From Diploscapter coronatus (Eukaryota > Nematoda > Chromadorea > Rhabditida > Rhabditidae): 64,000 nt of DNA. Position numbers and translations under genes: made by a program. Of the stretch, positions 25,761 to 37,446 are shown in pieces. Location of the stretch: assembly GCA_964036155.1 (NCBI GenBank), contig OZ038423.1, positions 21,033,249 through 21,097,248 of the forward strand. The letters run 5' to 3'. The notes under the pieces are model-generated. The model made no database searches. It was given only the letters and a program-made list of their open reading frames with translations, and was not told the origin of the DNA. Position 1 is the stretch's first letter. Each line of letters begins with the position of its first letter.

Positions 25761-26673
25761 AGACTACTAAAATCTAATGCTATATTCGAATTCTACATAT
25801 CAAATTACCCTAAAATCACTCCTAAAAAGCATGAATTAGGCGGGACACTTTTGAGAAAAACAGTCAAATGAGCGTGGCCCGAGGGTCGAATTTTACAAAA
25901 TCGGTCGGAAAAATTCAAACGATACACCAATCGATAGCCCTGGAAAAACTGAGCAACTTTTGTGAAGACACCTCATGGTTATCTATTATGGTATGCATGG
26001 CATGAAGGTTTGAATGGGTCAGACCCACGAAAATGACAAAAATATTCACAAATTCATAACTTTTCGAAAAATTTTTATAGTAAAAGTTATTTTTGTACCT
26101 CCCCTTGACAGTCAAATCGTGAAAATACCCAACTTTGACCCCAACCTAGCCCTGCCCACTTTAGGGGGTGAGACCTGATCTCCCCATTTTTGTGATTAGA
26201 GTCCATGGGTGTATCCAATATATAAGTTTGGTTAGGATCCGGGACACTTTTGCAGTTGTCCGGCCACTCTTTATATTTTGTTCGAGTTATTCAAAGAATG
26301 CGTCTTAATATGACAATATAAAGTGAACAAAAAGAAGAGGGTAACTGAGCCAAAGAGGTAGAAGGAGAGCGAAGAAGCCAGCTGGCATCTTAAATACCTG
26401 ATGAGAGAGTGAAGAGGCGGGATCTTGTTAGTTAGAAAGGTGAACCAAAAACAGCTTGCGTCCGCAATATGAATCATCAATATAGCGTCGAGTCTCAAAA
26501 TGCATTTTTATATGATTTGAAGGAAATACCAAATTTAAGGGTAAAATGAGGATTTGCTTGTGAATTAAGTCTTGAATTTGTAATTTCAGAAAATTAAGCC
26601 ACCGAATAAATCCAAGCCAATTTATTCTGCCGAATCTCCGATTTTACGTCTGACAATTCCAAAACAGAAGAAA
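25760..26673. other. repeat-derived region inside the palindrome loop
   Basis: 25,925-26,020 (CACCAATCGATAG..CAACTTTTGTGAAGA..TATGGTATG) recurs in the same orientation at 36,480-36,570 and inverted in the right arm near 37,200-37,290. No gene seen up to the small protein at 26,674. Confidence 0.5.
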
Positions 26674-26876
26674 ATGCCTCCGATCAAGAGATTATTCGCT
26701 CTACTTGCAGTCGGCTTTTCGTCACTGGTTCTTGGGATTTTTATCGCAAAACAGGTGAAGTTTGACATTCTCATCTGATTTCTCCATTTCTGAAGATAAC
26801 GAGCTCAGCTGTTCAAAGCCACGATTATCTGGAATTGCATATGCGTAGAGGAGCCGACGAAGATGATGTTTTCTAA
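26674..26876 (+). CDS. 53-aa single-pass membrane protein
   Basis: Two exons, 26674-26754 and 26796-26876, joined by a 41-base intron (CAG|GTGAAG ... CTGAAG|ATA). Protein: short basic N-terminus MPPIKR, one hydrophobic helix LFALLAVGFSSLVLGIFIAK (about 7-26), then a polar tail ending RRGADEDDVF. The shape fits small mitochondrial inner-membrane or assembly-factor proteins, but I do not recognise the family. The frame is open upstream to a TTTCAG at about 26,590, so a longer N-terminus cannot be excluded. It lies alone in the palindrome loop on the plus strand. Confidence 0.65.
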
Positions 26877-28293
26877 TTTTTGCATAGCATTAGGGACGTT
26901 CGAAATGGAGTTTAGAAATGTACAAATAGGAAAATGTCATAATATCTATGAATAGAAATGGTTTCTCATGAAATCTCACCTATTGGGTGGGTATATTCAA
27001 TAAATAAAATTTTAAATCGATTGAACCAGAATCGAAGTCGGATTGGAACTTCCCAACAGTTCTGGTTAAAAGAGCGTATTTGTTTGACCTCCAGTTTCGT
27101 GTTGGATTAGTTGTGACTGTTAAATTAAATTTTAAAATCTATCAAAACTTTATTATTTTTTAAATAAACTGATGATTACATTAAAATTGTGAACTTGATT
27201 CTAGATTAGCTAATTTCAAACATCTACAACAAATATTCGTTTCGAAACTATTTCGACAGAATAGAGGTTCATTTTTATGCAAATCCAGTAAAAGCCCCTA
27301 AAATGTTGACTGAAAAATTAATGAACCATTCAATAACTCGGAACTGTAACCTAAAACATTCGAATTCTTTTTCAGAGCTTCATGGACATTCGCCGAATGT
27401 ATAATTTCAGATGCAAATCCCTTCGATCGCTCGAAATTTGTTAAAATTACCCAAAATCAATATTACTTTATACCTTCACAAATCAGTTTCATCGTGAAAA
27501 ATTGATACTGTGTGTTTCATAAATTACGAGGATACAAAGTGATGCACGATTATTTTCAATACTTACAAAAAAGGAATAGCAGGTGAAGACTAGCCTAAAA
27601 TTATTCTTTATCTCCCTTTTTGACCTCCAAAATCTCTGAACTAGACTATAAATAATAAAATACATGCTAATATCAATTCGAAGAACCATCGAGAAATTCA
27701 CCTGAGTTCAAATATCAGAAAAGTTTCGATTTTCTGTCAAAATCAAAGGCTCAATCGGGAGAAAATTCGGAAAAATAGGACAGGCGAAGAGTAAAGAATG
27801 GGTTGAGTATAGCAAAGGCCTGGAAAGACTAAAGACTGATTTGGAATGCAAATCCATGTTTCTTTGTATGGAATGGAATTGATAGGAAACGTTCATAACT
27901 GGAAAAGGACTGAATTCGGGCAAATATTTCTCTTCCTATTGAATAAAATTTCGATTGACCTTCTCGGTTATCAGCAGATTTTATGTTTGAATTCTTAAGC
28001 TTTCTGGATGATAAATTTGTAACATTTGTAATTTTGTCTTCATCATGAATGCCAAATGGTGTCGAAAATTGCAGCGGTATCTAACATTTCGCATAACACT
28101 AATGTGGGCATCCCTTATTGCCATCCGAAAGCTTCTTCACATTTCCTACAATTCATAAAATTAGTGAATTATGCAGATTTTGCATTTGTTTCTATTATAA
28201 CCTGGAAACTCCCATCGCTATGATTTTTTCACTAAATTTTTGTGATGAGAATGTCGTCAATACGATGTTGAAAATTTTCACATCAAAATTCAG
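26877..28293. other. intergenic, nothing recognised
   Basis: AT-rich with short chance open frames on both strands. A candidate poly(A) signal AATAAA lies near 26,999 for the small membrane protein. The last bases, AAAATTCAG directly before the ATG at 28,294, could be a spliced-leader acceptor for the mosaic gene. Confidence 0.45.
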
Positions 28294-31200
28294 ATGCGCA
28301 ATCTCTCACTTCTGCTCATATTTCTGCTGACAGTGTTCACTTCTGCCGATGAACACCAAATCGACAAAAGACAAGCGGGTACAACCATAAGGAAATGGGC
28401 TCAGAATACCGTCTATTATTACTTTGATGCAAGTCTAAGTGAGTGATTTCTTTTTTTCGTCTTAAATCAGAGTCAAAACCATCATAATTCCAGCAACGGC
28501 ACAGCAGACATTAGCTAATCGAGTCATGAAGTCGATCATTCAGCCATCGACTTGCATATCCTTCGTGGTGAATGCGACTGCGAGAAATAGAGTAAAGGTG
28601 AGCCGATATTATATTCGTCATTAAACAAATCATAATAATCCAGATCGTAAGCGATCCGACAATTGACTTTTGCGAGTCATCGAATGTCGGCTGCAAAGGC
28701 GGGGAACAGACGATAACTATGGGAGCAAAATGCAAATATGTTAGTCATTGAGTTTATTCAGATCTGATTTTTTCCTAATCTGAAAGATATAGGACGGTGC
28801 TTTTGCAAAAGCAATATTCCATGTGCTTGGCTTCTACACAATGGAACGTAGAAGCGATAGAAACAGTGCCGTCGATATAAATTGGAACTCTGTCAATGTA
28901 TTTCAATGATAGAATATTTACTCAAATGGATTTGCTATTTTCAGCCTGCAATGACTGACGGTCTTGCAATAATAAATTCGACTTATTCCACAAATCTTCT
29001 TGGCTACAACTTTGGCTCTGTCATCCATTCGGCATATGATATGTAGGCAATTTTATCAAAAGACTATTGTCAAGCGAAATACGTGAAGGTTTCAATATGG
29101 AGGTTCGACTGATTATCCAATTCTGCCCAAAGACAATGCATACTTCTACACAATGGGAGGTCCGCTTATTACAAGCATGGATTTCAATATGCTAAGTCAA
29201 TTCTACTACTGCAATAGTGAGTATAAATGTGGGCAAGACCAAATCTTCACAGCCATAATTTAGACAGCTGTCCGAATCCCACGGTCACATGCACTAACTC
29301 GGGCATTCTGAATACTCGCGCTTGCAATAAATGCAATTGTCCTCTCGGTTATGCAAATACGACATGCAATTCAAAGGCAAGCATGAAAATCATAGACAAT
29401 TTGGTAACGTTCCTCTTCAGCCAAATGACGGAGGTCAACAGTTGACTGCCACAACTTCGTGGACATCCTTAACAGTCACCATAACTGGAAATGCATCAAT
29501 TTCTAATCCTGGACCATATTTCACGAAAACATACTGGATTGTGGTGTGTTAATCAGGCTCATCATTTTTACAGCATGCACACTTTATTTCTTCATTTAGA
29601 AGCCTGCAGGATATTCCTATGTGCAATTCCAATATGTCAGCCTCTCGAGCACTCAAACAAAATGCTCACCAGGCTGCAGAGATTTTGGACTCGAGTTGAG
29701 ATATCAATCGAATAAGCAGATCACAAATCCTCGGTAGATGATCCTGGCCTGAATACTGTCAGATATAATTTACCGGTAATTCAGTGTGTGTTGCGGTGCA
29801 TGGAATGGTTTGTCTGTCTCAAGCTCTCTGGCCACCACTCCAATCGTTGCCTACACAAGCACAATAAGCGCCACGTTCGTGCTGCAATTTCGAGCCACGA
29901 ACACTAGTTCCACGACTAATCCGCCTATTCCTACGAGTAAGAAATAGTTTCACTCAGGATTTGGTCTTGAGTTCGGAAAATCAACCCTACTGATTCAGCT
30001 CGTAACTTTCCAAACTCGACAAATTTTTGTGCATACCAATAGTCCTATTATGTGACAATGAAGTAGTGAAATTTAGCTGCGTGTACCGGTTGCCTATTGC
30101 CTAACATCGCCACGACCAACACGCAATGGTCAAACTTCGATGTGTCCACTTGTTCTGGGATTAACCCTAATGCGGGAGCATTTTTCACTCCAATAGTCGC
30201 GGACACGTCAAATTCCACGAGTTGCGTAAAAACGGTGACCTGTGACCCATCTCAAAACACAACACTATTCACGCTCTTTACCTTCACTGGAGACAACACT
30301 ATTTACTGCAACTATTGTGCCGATGAGAGCTGCACATTGCCAATGATTTGCAACAATCAATCACAATTCAATGACTTTGGGCTTTTGGCGAGCAAGAAGG
30401 TATACAAAGCTTTCATATGCAGCCAAGCACAAGCTCCACCCACGACAACTACGACGACGTTAGAGCCTACAACCACGTCAACGACTACTCAATCAACAGT
30501 TACAACTACGGAATCGACAACAGAAACAACAACACCAACAACAACACCAACAACAACACCAACAACAACAACACCAACAACAACAACAACAACAACAACA
30601 ACACAAGAGATAACACATCCACCAGGTGAATAAATGGTGCTGATGGTCTTAGAAAAATGATGGTCAAATTTGCGCATCCTTTCCTTTCAAACCATTCATT
30701 GGTAACCTAGAAAAGACAAACTAACAGAATGGTGAAATTTAGTAGTAAAATTGTGAAAAAATGGAATAAGAAAGCATTCCATCACGTATGAGTTTCGCCA
30801 AGACCAAAATAGCGATTCATCAGTTCGCGCTATGTCATTCCGTTGTTTCCAAACTATTCATCCACACACATAATCAAGGATGAGAATACAAAAGTTCTCA
30901 ATCATTTTGAAAAGAATTCAGATATAATCACCGTGACATATTTGAAGTTTTTCTATTTATAGGCGCCATCTGTGACGACGGATATACGTACTGGAACTAC
31001 TATTGTTACAAGGGCAATTCATCTGAGGTGTTGCCAATCGAAGGTGAAGCACAGTGTCAGGCTGAAGGAGGGCATGAAGTCTCTATCCATTCGCAGGAGG
31101 TAAATTTGAAAAAGCTGAATTTTTTCAAAAAAAAAAAACACTTCCAGGAGAATGATTTTGTATTGACATTATTTGGTCCTAGCCCTCCGCCTCTTGCCTC

Positions 31201-32913
31201 AATTGGACTCCTCAATGTTGGCGAAAGCAGTGGATGGTGGGACGAATCGCCTTGGGGCGATTACAATAGCACTGGTACCGGCCGACATAGACTATAGTAT
31301 AATATTTTTACGAGTATTTTCAGGCCTGAACGATACTGCGAATATCGGATATTGCATGGCAATCGCTTACGATAGTCAAACTGTCGAAATTGGGCAATGG
31401 GTTAGTGTAGCTTGCACTGAAGACTACCTTCCATTCGTCTGTAAGAAACTGGCGTATGGAACACCGACTGCAGCCACAACGACTGTTTCTCAAGGTAAAT
31501 TTTGTCAAACAAAATGATCCTAATTCGTTTGTACACTAACGATTGTTTTTTTTTGCATTTATGAGTACTGTTGCTTTTCAATCAATTACTTCAATAATTT
31601 TTAGAAGTATGCACAAACTGCGAATTGCCGAGCACAAACCCGAACGATCCAGGATGGACGAACTATAACGCGTCGACTTGCGATGGATTCGATCCGAACA
31701 CTGCATCGTTATACTCCCCAGTCGTCCTCGACAATTCCACAACTGAGCAGTGCCAGAAACTCGTCCAATGCAACTTTGCTGAAGGAGAAATTCTCTATGC
31801 AATTGTGACTTACGTCGCGACGAATGCCACGTGGTGCGTCCCACTGCAATTGGACAGCGAAACCGCTGCCTTCCCACTCATTTGCAACTCATCGATTGGA
31901 CAATATGAAGATATATTTGGCTGGGCGATCTACCATGTCATCGGATGTGGAAATGGAGTCTCAACTACGACTACAGAAGCACCTACGACCTCCACGCCTG
32001 CTCCAGGTTGTTATTAAAAATGATATCCTTTTTTTATTTTTGACGACATATCATCCTGACTTCGGGTCTTGTAACAAAGAATTGTATTAAAATATTCATC
32101 ATTTGTTAACATCATTGAATATTCAGACTGCGAGGTGCCAGATGAAGTCTGTGCAGTTCTGATGATCGACCAATTGATTGTCCTCCCCATAATGGATTAT
32201 CTCAACGACCCAATCGCTTTGGTTCAAGTATTCCTGACGAATGGAAATTGTTCCGATAATTCTTCAGTAAGTCAACAATTTATTTCATCAAAACTTGATC
32301 GAATAATTTTGATAAGTGAACGATTCAGGAAATCGAGCACGGAAGTACATTCACTGCTGCTTGCCCTATTGTTTCTGGAGCGGCTGGATTCTTCAGCTCA
32401 TTTTTCGAAATGATCGGAGTGCAGGTGAATAAAAGCCAGCGAATTTGATTTCATAAAATTTTCTCTTAACCAATCTCTAACTTTATCCTCTCATCTTTAT
32501 AAGTTCTAGCTTTCTAATCTGCCATTAGTCAACAATTATGTTTCTGTGAAATAGTATCATAATTACGATTTCGATTTTATGACCTACCTGTTATGTTTTA
32601 ATTTCGCCAAATGAAAACTACATAGGTTTGTTCTCAATTGCGTTAGATGAGAGTGCATTGTTTTGTCATTCATGAAGGATTTGAAAAAAAAAAGTTTTCT
32701 TTTCAGGACTATATCAGCGAAGCTGGATTCTACGTAACCACGTTCCAAATCGCCTTTAATGCCATTTTTTCTTCAGTTCAAGCGGGAGTCGGCGTAAACA
32801 ACATAGTTTTGAAATGCGATGCGATAATCAATGATTCTATTTAGGGTGTGACTACACAAATGTGCCCTGAATGGATTCCTGATGATGTCACCACAACGAC
32901 AGCTTCACCCTGA
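28294..32913 (+). CDS. secreted mosaic protein: pseudo-astacin, EGF, CUB, Cys module, C-type lectin, Cys module (991 aa)
   Basis: Nineteen exons keep phase from ATG to TGA: 28294-28438, 28494-28597, 28644-28739, 28793-28897, 28945-29042, 29089-29216, 29264-29376, 29421-29543, 29600-29733, 29785-29936, 30077-30625, 30963-31099, 31148-31274, 31324-31494, 31605-32006, 32127-32266, 32329-32424, 32707-32793, 32845-32913. Domains: signal peptide 1-18; astacin-like fold about 30-225 starting RKWAQNTVYYYFDASL; EGF-like 226-263; CUB-like 264-398; Cys module (CTGC..C..C) 400-515; Thr-rich linker 522-580; C-type lectin 583-715 (GYTYWNYYCYKG, EVSIHSQEENDFVL, LPFVCKK); second Cys module about 729-850; unknown tail 862-991 ending in VTTTTASP. 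The astacin zinc site HExxHxxGFxH reads KAIFHVLGFYT, so two His ligands and the catalytic Glu are lost, and the Met-turn reads GSVIHS. It therefore cannot be a normal protease. Head-first architecture matches worm NAS proteins (astacin-EGF-CUB); the lectin part is an addition. Poly(A) candidate AATAAA at 32,991. Confidence 0.88.
30520..30605 (+). repeat. (ACA)n trinucleotide tract coding for poly-Thr
   Basis: Near-perfect ACA/ACC repeats inside exon 11 of the mosaic gene, coding the Thr-rich, probably O-glycosylated linker between the first Cys module and the lectin domain. Likely length-variable. Confidence 0.8.
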
Positions 32914-33460
32914 GCTGAGCAGAAAGCAAGAAATCAGACGAAGAAATAGTTTCCTTGATACACAACAAATTGTAACTCGTAATTTTTCAGAATAAATTAT
33001 GCACATTGTTAGAATTTCCGTCATGTCGGTAGCACTAAATAAATTTATTGGGCACTCGTAAACACGGCATGAATTTAAAGGATGAAATGCTGAAAGGGTG
33101 ATGAAATATTTTCAATCTTTTGTCAAATTGTTGAAAAACATTGACGTTTACCATAAATTTTAAACATGTGACAGGCGAATTCTCTCTTGCCTAAAAAATA
33201 ATACCAGTATCCAATGATATTCTGATTTGAGAAACTTGGAGTTTGCATTTGATCTGAATTTTGAGGTTGCAGTTCGAAAAACCAAAATAACAGCATCCAT
33301 CTGATTTGAGGTTTTTCAATTCAAAGTCGAGGTATTGTTATATGAGAAGAAGTAGATATCACGTGTACCTTGAACTTTCATCTTATGGTTCAAAACCAAA
33401 AATAGTCCACTTCGTGAAAAATAAAAAAAAAAAAAATTTACTTTATTACAGAATTTTAGA
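32914..33460. other. intergenic between the mosaic gene and RPC9
   Basis: AT-rich, no gene seen. The A-run at 33,422-33,436 and TTTTAG just before the ATG at 33,461 suggest a spliced leader or 5'UTR acceptor for RPC9. Confidence 0.45.
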
Positions 33461-34587
33461 ATGGAGATTCTGAACGCGCGTGAATCGGTGCTGACGAACT
33501 ACGAGGTGATGAAGTTGCTGGAAGAGGAGAAGAATGCGACTACTGCAGCTGCAGGGAAGCGAGTCAGGGACAAGGACAAAATGCTCATGACCGTCGTTTA
33601 TGAGGTCGGTGTTTCAGTCAAAAATAAAAATTAATTCAATTTTTATGAGAAAAATAGTGAAAGTATGAAACTTCAACGCAGATAATGTTTTACAATGATG
33701 AAGAACAAATGAAAATGTATTATTATCAAATATAAATATGTTTTCCAATTGATGGACGGATAAATTTCAGACCCAGAAATATCTGAAGACGACACCGGCT
33801 GCAGTGCAAACACAGGACTGCATCAGCAAATTAGTCAAACTCCTCAAACCGTACGAGGTTAGAAAAGTTTTCCTCTTGAAAAATTTCCAAAAAATCAATG
33901 TTCAGTTGACCGGCGCAGAGACGCTTCAAATCATCAATCTGAGACCCACAGTTCCTACTGATGTAAGCTAAATTTTTCACAATATTCGGCTCTTCCAAAG
34001 TTTATCATTCATTCGTAAGAAAAATCAGATTTTGCTTGAATGTGCATAAAATCACGATTAACTTGGAATACCATTTATCTCAACTAAAAATGCTCAATTT
34101 TCAATGGGAATGAAAGTCCTGGATTAATTTTGTTCTGCATCATTTGATGTTTCGATTTCGTCATAAATTCTATTTTCCTAAAATATTAATCATTTTCAAT
34201 CATCAAAGAATTTCATCACATTTAATTTTCAGGTACAATTGATCGTAGAAGAACCGGAAGAACGATTCAAATCGGAAACCGCCATGGAAGATCTCATCAA
34301 CGTGAGCATTTTTAGGAATATTTTCAAAAGTCACCGTAAAATAGTTGTTTTAACGGAAAATATTGGATATGTTGTCGGGGAGAAAGGGGTACACTATCCT
34401 TTTCTATATTTCGCGGGATAAGACTTCCGTTTGTCGGATCCTTATAGAACTGATTTCCTAAAATACAAAATGGGAAAATTCTACCACTCTATCGCCTATT
34501 TTCATGTTAATGAAATAATTTCAGGTGGTAACACCGACTCTGCCGTCCAAACCCATTCCTCCTGCGACGCCTTCTCGGGCCACATAA
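33461..34587 (+). CDS. CRCP: RNA polymerase III subunit RPC9 (CRCP), 139 aa
   Basis: Small subunit that with RPC8 forms the stalk of nuclear RNA polymerase III. Exons 33461-33604, 33771-33857, 33906-33962, 34233-34301 and 34525-34587, all joined in phase 0. Recognised from the family pattern: ESVLTNYEVMKLLEEEK at the N-terminus, YETQKYLKTTP across the first junction, then ISKLVKLLKPYELTGAE, LQIINLRPTVPTDVQLIVEE and PEERF. Length (139 aa) is close to the human protein. The C-terminal tail VVTPTLPSKPIPPATPSRAT is Pro/Thr-rich and longer than the family core needs. It is an ordinary housekeeping gene inside the palindrome loop. The intron at 33,963-34,232 contains a short repeat shared with 21,083-21,120. 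Confidence 0.92.
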
Positions 34588-35331
34588 AATTTGATCTTTA
34601 AATATTTATTGTTGTTTTCTGAGATATAAATTCTATCGAAATCGGCTGAACAAATTGGGAAAAGTTGTCTACAAAATTGATAAATTTGGCCCATAGAAAA
34701 AGACCACCCTTTCTAAGAAATAGTATGAGAAAGCAAGAGAAGAAAAGAAAAAAGCCGGTGTCTTTTTCTAGGAGCCTATAATATCAGGTAAAAAATATAT
34801 AGAAAATTGTTAAAGTTCGATTTGTCAGAAAAGAAGAAATGGTGTGATAGTAGAAATCTAACTACGAGATAGTACAAATTGTTGATTTTTATGATGAGAA
34901 TTCTTGCGAACCACGTCCTTCAATTCGCTGTGAGGAAAAAACATTTGTTGTACTCTGTAGATTTTTAATTTTCGATTTTCCATTTGAAATAATGCGTTGA
35001 TTTCTTTACATCGAAAATTCGTGTGATTTAGTTGGTTTCAAGTAATCAAGCTTTAGCAAGATTTCTGTTTCATCAGTTGTATTTTATGAAGAAAGTAGAT
35101 TAGTTATTCACAATAATCCTTATCAATTGAAAACATTTCCCTTAATAACTATAAAATTGACAGATAACTGAGAGGCAATAATCTAAATTATGACAGAATG
35201 AGTCCCTAATAAGTATATTTCGTTATTCTTATCGAAAAATAATGGAATATTTTTCGCTGATAAGAATACCGGAATAATACATAATTTACAGATGAAATAA
35301 GCAATAAATGGCTTAATTTCCGCTTATTGTT
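34588..35331. other. intergenic, small hairpin only
   Basis: AT-rich; no gene seen. ATTCTTATCGAAAAATA near 35,230 and its inverted partner ending GATAAGAAT near 35,270 can form a small hairpin. Confidence 0.4.
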
Positions 35332-35717
35332 TTAACAAGCACCCATAGTCGGATCACAATAGCAAAGAATAGCTTTATCTGGTGCTGGAACAGCGAAACT
35401 ATCAATGAAAAGGCCAGAATTTGTCGCATCGCATTGAAAAGGACTGTAGAAGTTATGGAGATCATCTACAGTACCTCCACCACAAGCTAATGTGTCTCCA
35501 ATATAAAAAGTAATTACAAATTGATTATAACGAGTTGAGTCGCACGTTATGTTTTCAGTGCATGGATCACTCCCCGGCATGGGAGTTATGGTTGGAGGCC
35601 CGTGAGTACCTGCCAGAATGGGACCTATGCTATTTGCACCAGTGCACACTCCAGCCGCTTCAGGCCCTCTCCAGTAGGCTTCGCTCGTGTTCACTTGCGT
35701 ACAACCAGGACATACGG
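35332..35717 (-). CDS. secreted Cys-module protein related to the mosaic gene's modules (5' end uncertain)
   Basis: The main exon follows an AAATTTTAG acceptor and reads VCPGCTQVNTSEAYW, GVCTGANSIGPILAG, SDPCTENITCDSTRYNQFVI, then more paired Cys and a CYCDPTMGAC end. The C-x2-C start, the middle C-x-G-x-N and the C-x3-(I/V)-x-C-D pair are the same as in residues 400-515 and about 729-850 of the mosaic protein. I do not know the function; the module resembles nematode-only extracellular domains such as DUF281 (tentative). The first exon is not settled: an in-frame hydrophobic start could come directly upstream, or from a signal peptide MKFLLAAQILTLSMTIVS starting at 36,162 on the same strand, for which no phase-matched donor was found. 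Confidence 0.6.
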
Positions 35718-36239
35718 CTAAAATTTTATAATTACTCCATAAAATACAGGTGATAAATGGCAAAGAGGTATTTTATTGTTGACCAAAAATCTGGGAGCCA
35801 CAAATGGTAATGTTTATTTTCATTGGTAGGAAAACGAAGAAATAGCGCGTGAAGCAGAGTGACTGCCCTAAAATCTCTCATTCCTCATTTTCAACTTCTC
35901 AAATTTCGGATTCGATAAATCAATTATTTGCATTCCTGACATCATAGTCTCAAGGCAAGTTCTTACACAGTTGAACAAAGATAAAGTTAAGGTAAAGTGA
36001 GGCATAAGACAATAAGAGAAAAGACGCAGAATGCATGTTAGACATAACCTAATTATTAGAAGGACAAAAATTTATATGGCTCTTCTCCGGGGACGGTTCG
36101 AAACAGGGCGATACTATTGTCATTGAAAGCGTCAGAATTTGGGCGGCAAGTAGAAATTTCATGATATGATGAAGTTTTTGAAAGAAGAGAATTCTTTCGA
36201 AGATGGTCTAAAGCTTATCTTCTCGGCGATTAAATAGTC

Positions 36240-37208
36240 ATAAAACATTCCTAACAACGGTATTAGCCGGAAAGACAAACCCCTATCTCATTTTTCTGGA
36301 CATTATTGCGTGCTGTTATGAAATGGAGTCCTCTTTCTTTGCATTATCTTGTGGGTCAATATGGGTTTTTGCCATTTGTCGTCTCAACTCTAGTATTGAG
36401 GATTGGAGAGAAAATGGATCTCCGCCACCGCTTTGCATGATTGCCCCTCCTCTTTGAGGTAGCGAAATAGAATGCCCCTGGCACCAATCGATAGAGCTCA
36501 TCAAACTGAACAACTTTTGTGAAGATACTTTGGGGCTACCTATAATGGTATGTGTGGTATGGAGGTTTGAATGGATCAGGTCTACGAAAATGATAAAAAA
36601 TTCATAACTTTTCGAAAGTCAAACAAACTCGAAAAATCGTTTCGGGATATAGCAGTTGAAGGACAATACTTCGTTTTTGTTTCCTAGAGTATCGTGCTAT
36701 CACTTTATCATGATACCATATGGTTCATGGTATACCACCCATATAGCACCAGAGTGGTACTATACCAAAATGGATATCATTCGACTCGAAATAGACTGGA
36801 GAGTAATATTCGAGTCTATTTCTATCAATTTCAATCAGTGGTTTCATTATACCATCATAGTAATTGGCTATAACCACCTTGTGAAAATGACCAAAATAGA
36901 GTAACTTCAAATGACCATAAAAAGCGATAGACTAATCGGTTCTCAGCATATTACTCAGTTCGACAAGAGCTTTCGCTTAGTATATAATATTATGGGTATT
37001 GGTTACCAGAAGGTAACTTGACCATATGGGTCACTACCATTTGGTACAATACAATGCTTGGTATCGTTCGACTCCAAATTGACTGGAAATAAATAATGGG
37101 TGTCTCTAGCTTCAATTTAAGCCCAAATGTTGATAAACTACCTATGAAAATATTCTCGTATCATTTTCTTGAAAATTGACATTAAATTTTGGTTTTTGAG
37201 GTACCACT
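36240..37208. other. degenerate repeats next to the right arm
   Basis: 36,480-36,570 repeats the 25,925-26,020 block in direct orientation. TATC(A/G)TTCGACTC..GACTGGA recurs at about 36,776 and 37,066. 37,144-37,200 matches the lectin gene's first-intron end (ATATTCTCG..TTTTGGTTTTT). Looks like a pile-up of broken copies; no gene seen. Confidence 0.5.
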
Positions 37209-37446
37209 CCCATACCATAATAGATAACCATGTAGTGTCTTCACAAAAGTTGCTCAGTTTTTCCAGGGCTATCGATTGGTGTATCGTTTGAATTTTTCCG
37301 ACCGATTTTGTAAAATTCGACCCTCGGGCCACGCTCATTTGACTGTTTTTCTCAAAAGTGTCCCGCCTAATTCATGTTTTTTTAGGAGTGATTTTAGGGT
37401 AATTTGATATGTAGAATTCGAATATAGCATTAGATTTTGGTAACCT

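Larger units (their letters stand above)
21608..25992. repeat. left arm of a 20-kb inverted duplication
   Basis: Read on the minus strand, this arm matches 37,209-41,630 on the plus strand almost end to end: last lectin exon, all introns, first exon, flanking spacer and the truncated head-to-head copy. By eye intron stretches agree at roughly nine of ten bases or better. Outer homology stops at AGTTTTCA (21,608); inner homology stops near 25,992 after ATCTATTATGGTATG. The loop between arms is about 11.2 kb. Confidence 0.85.

Noticed and set aside
30489..30677. Poly-Val frame antisense to the mosaic gene
   Set aside because: Simply the complement of the (ACA)n repeat coding poly-Thr.
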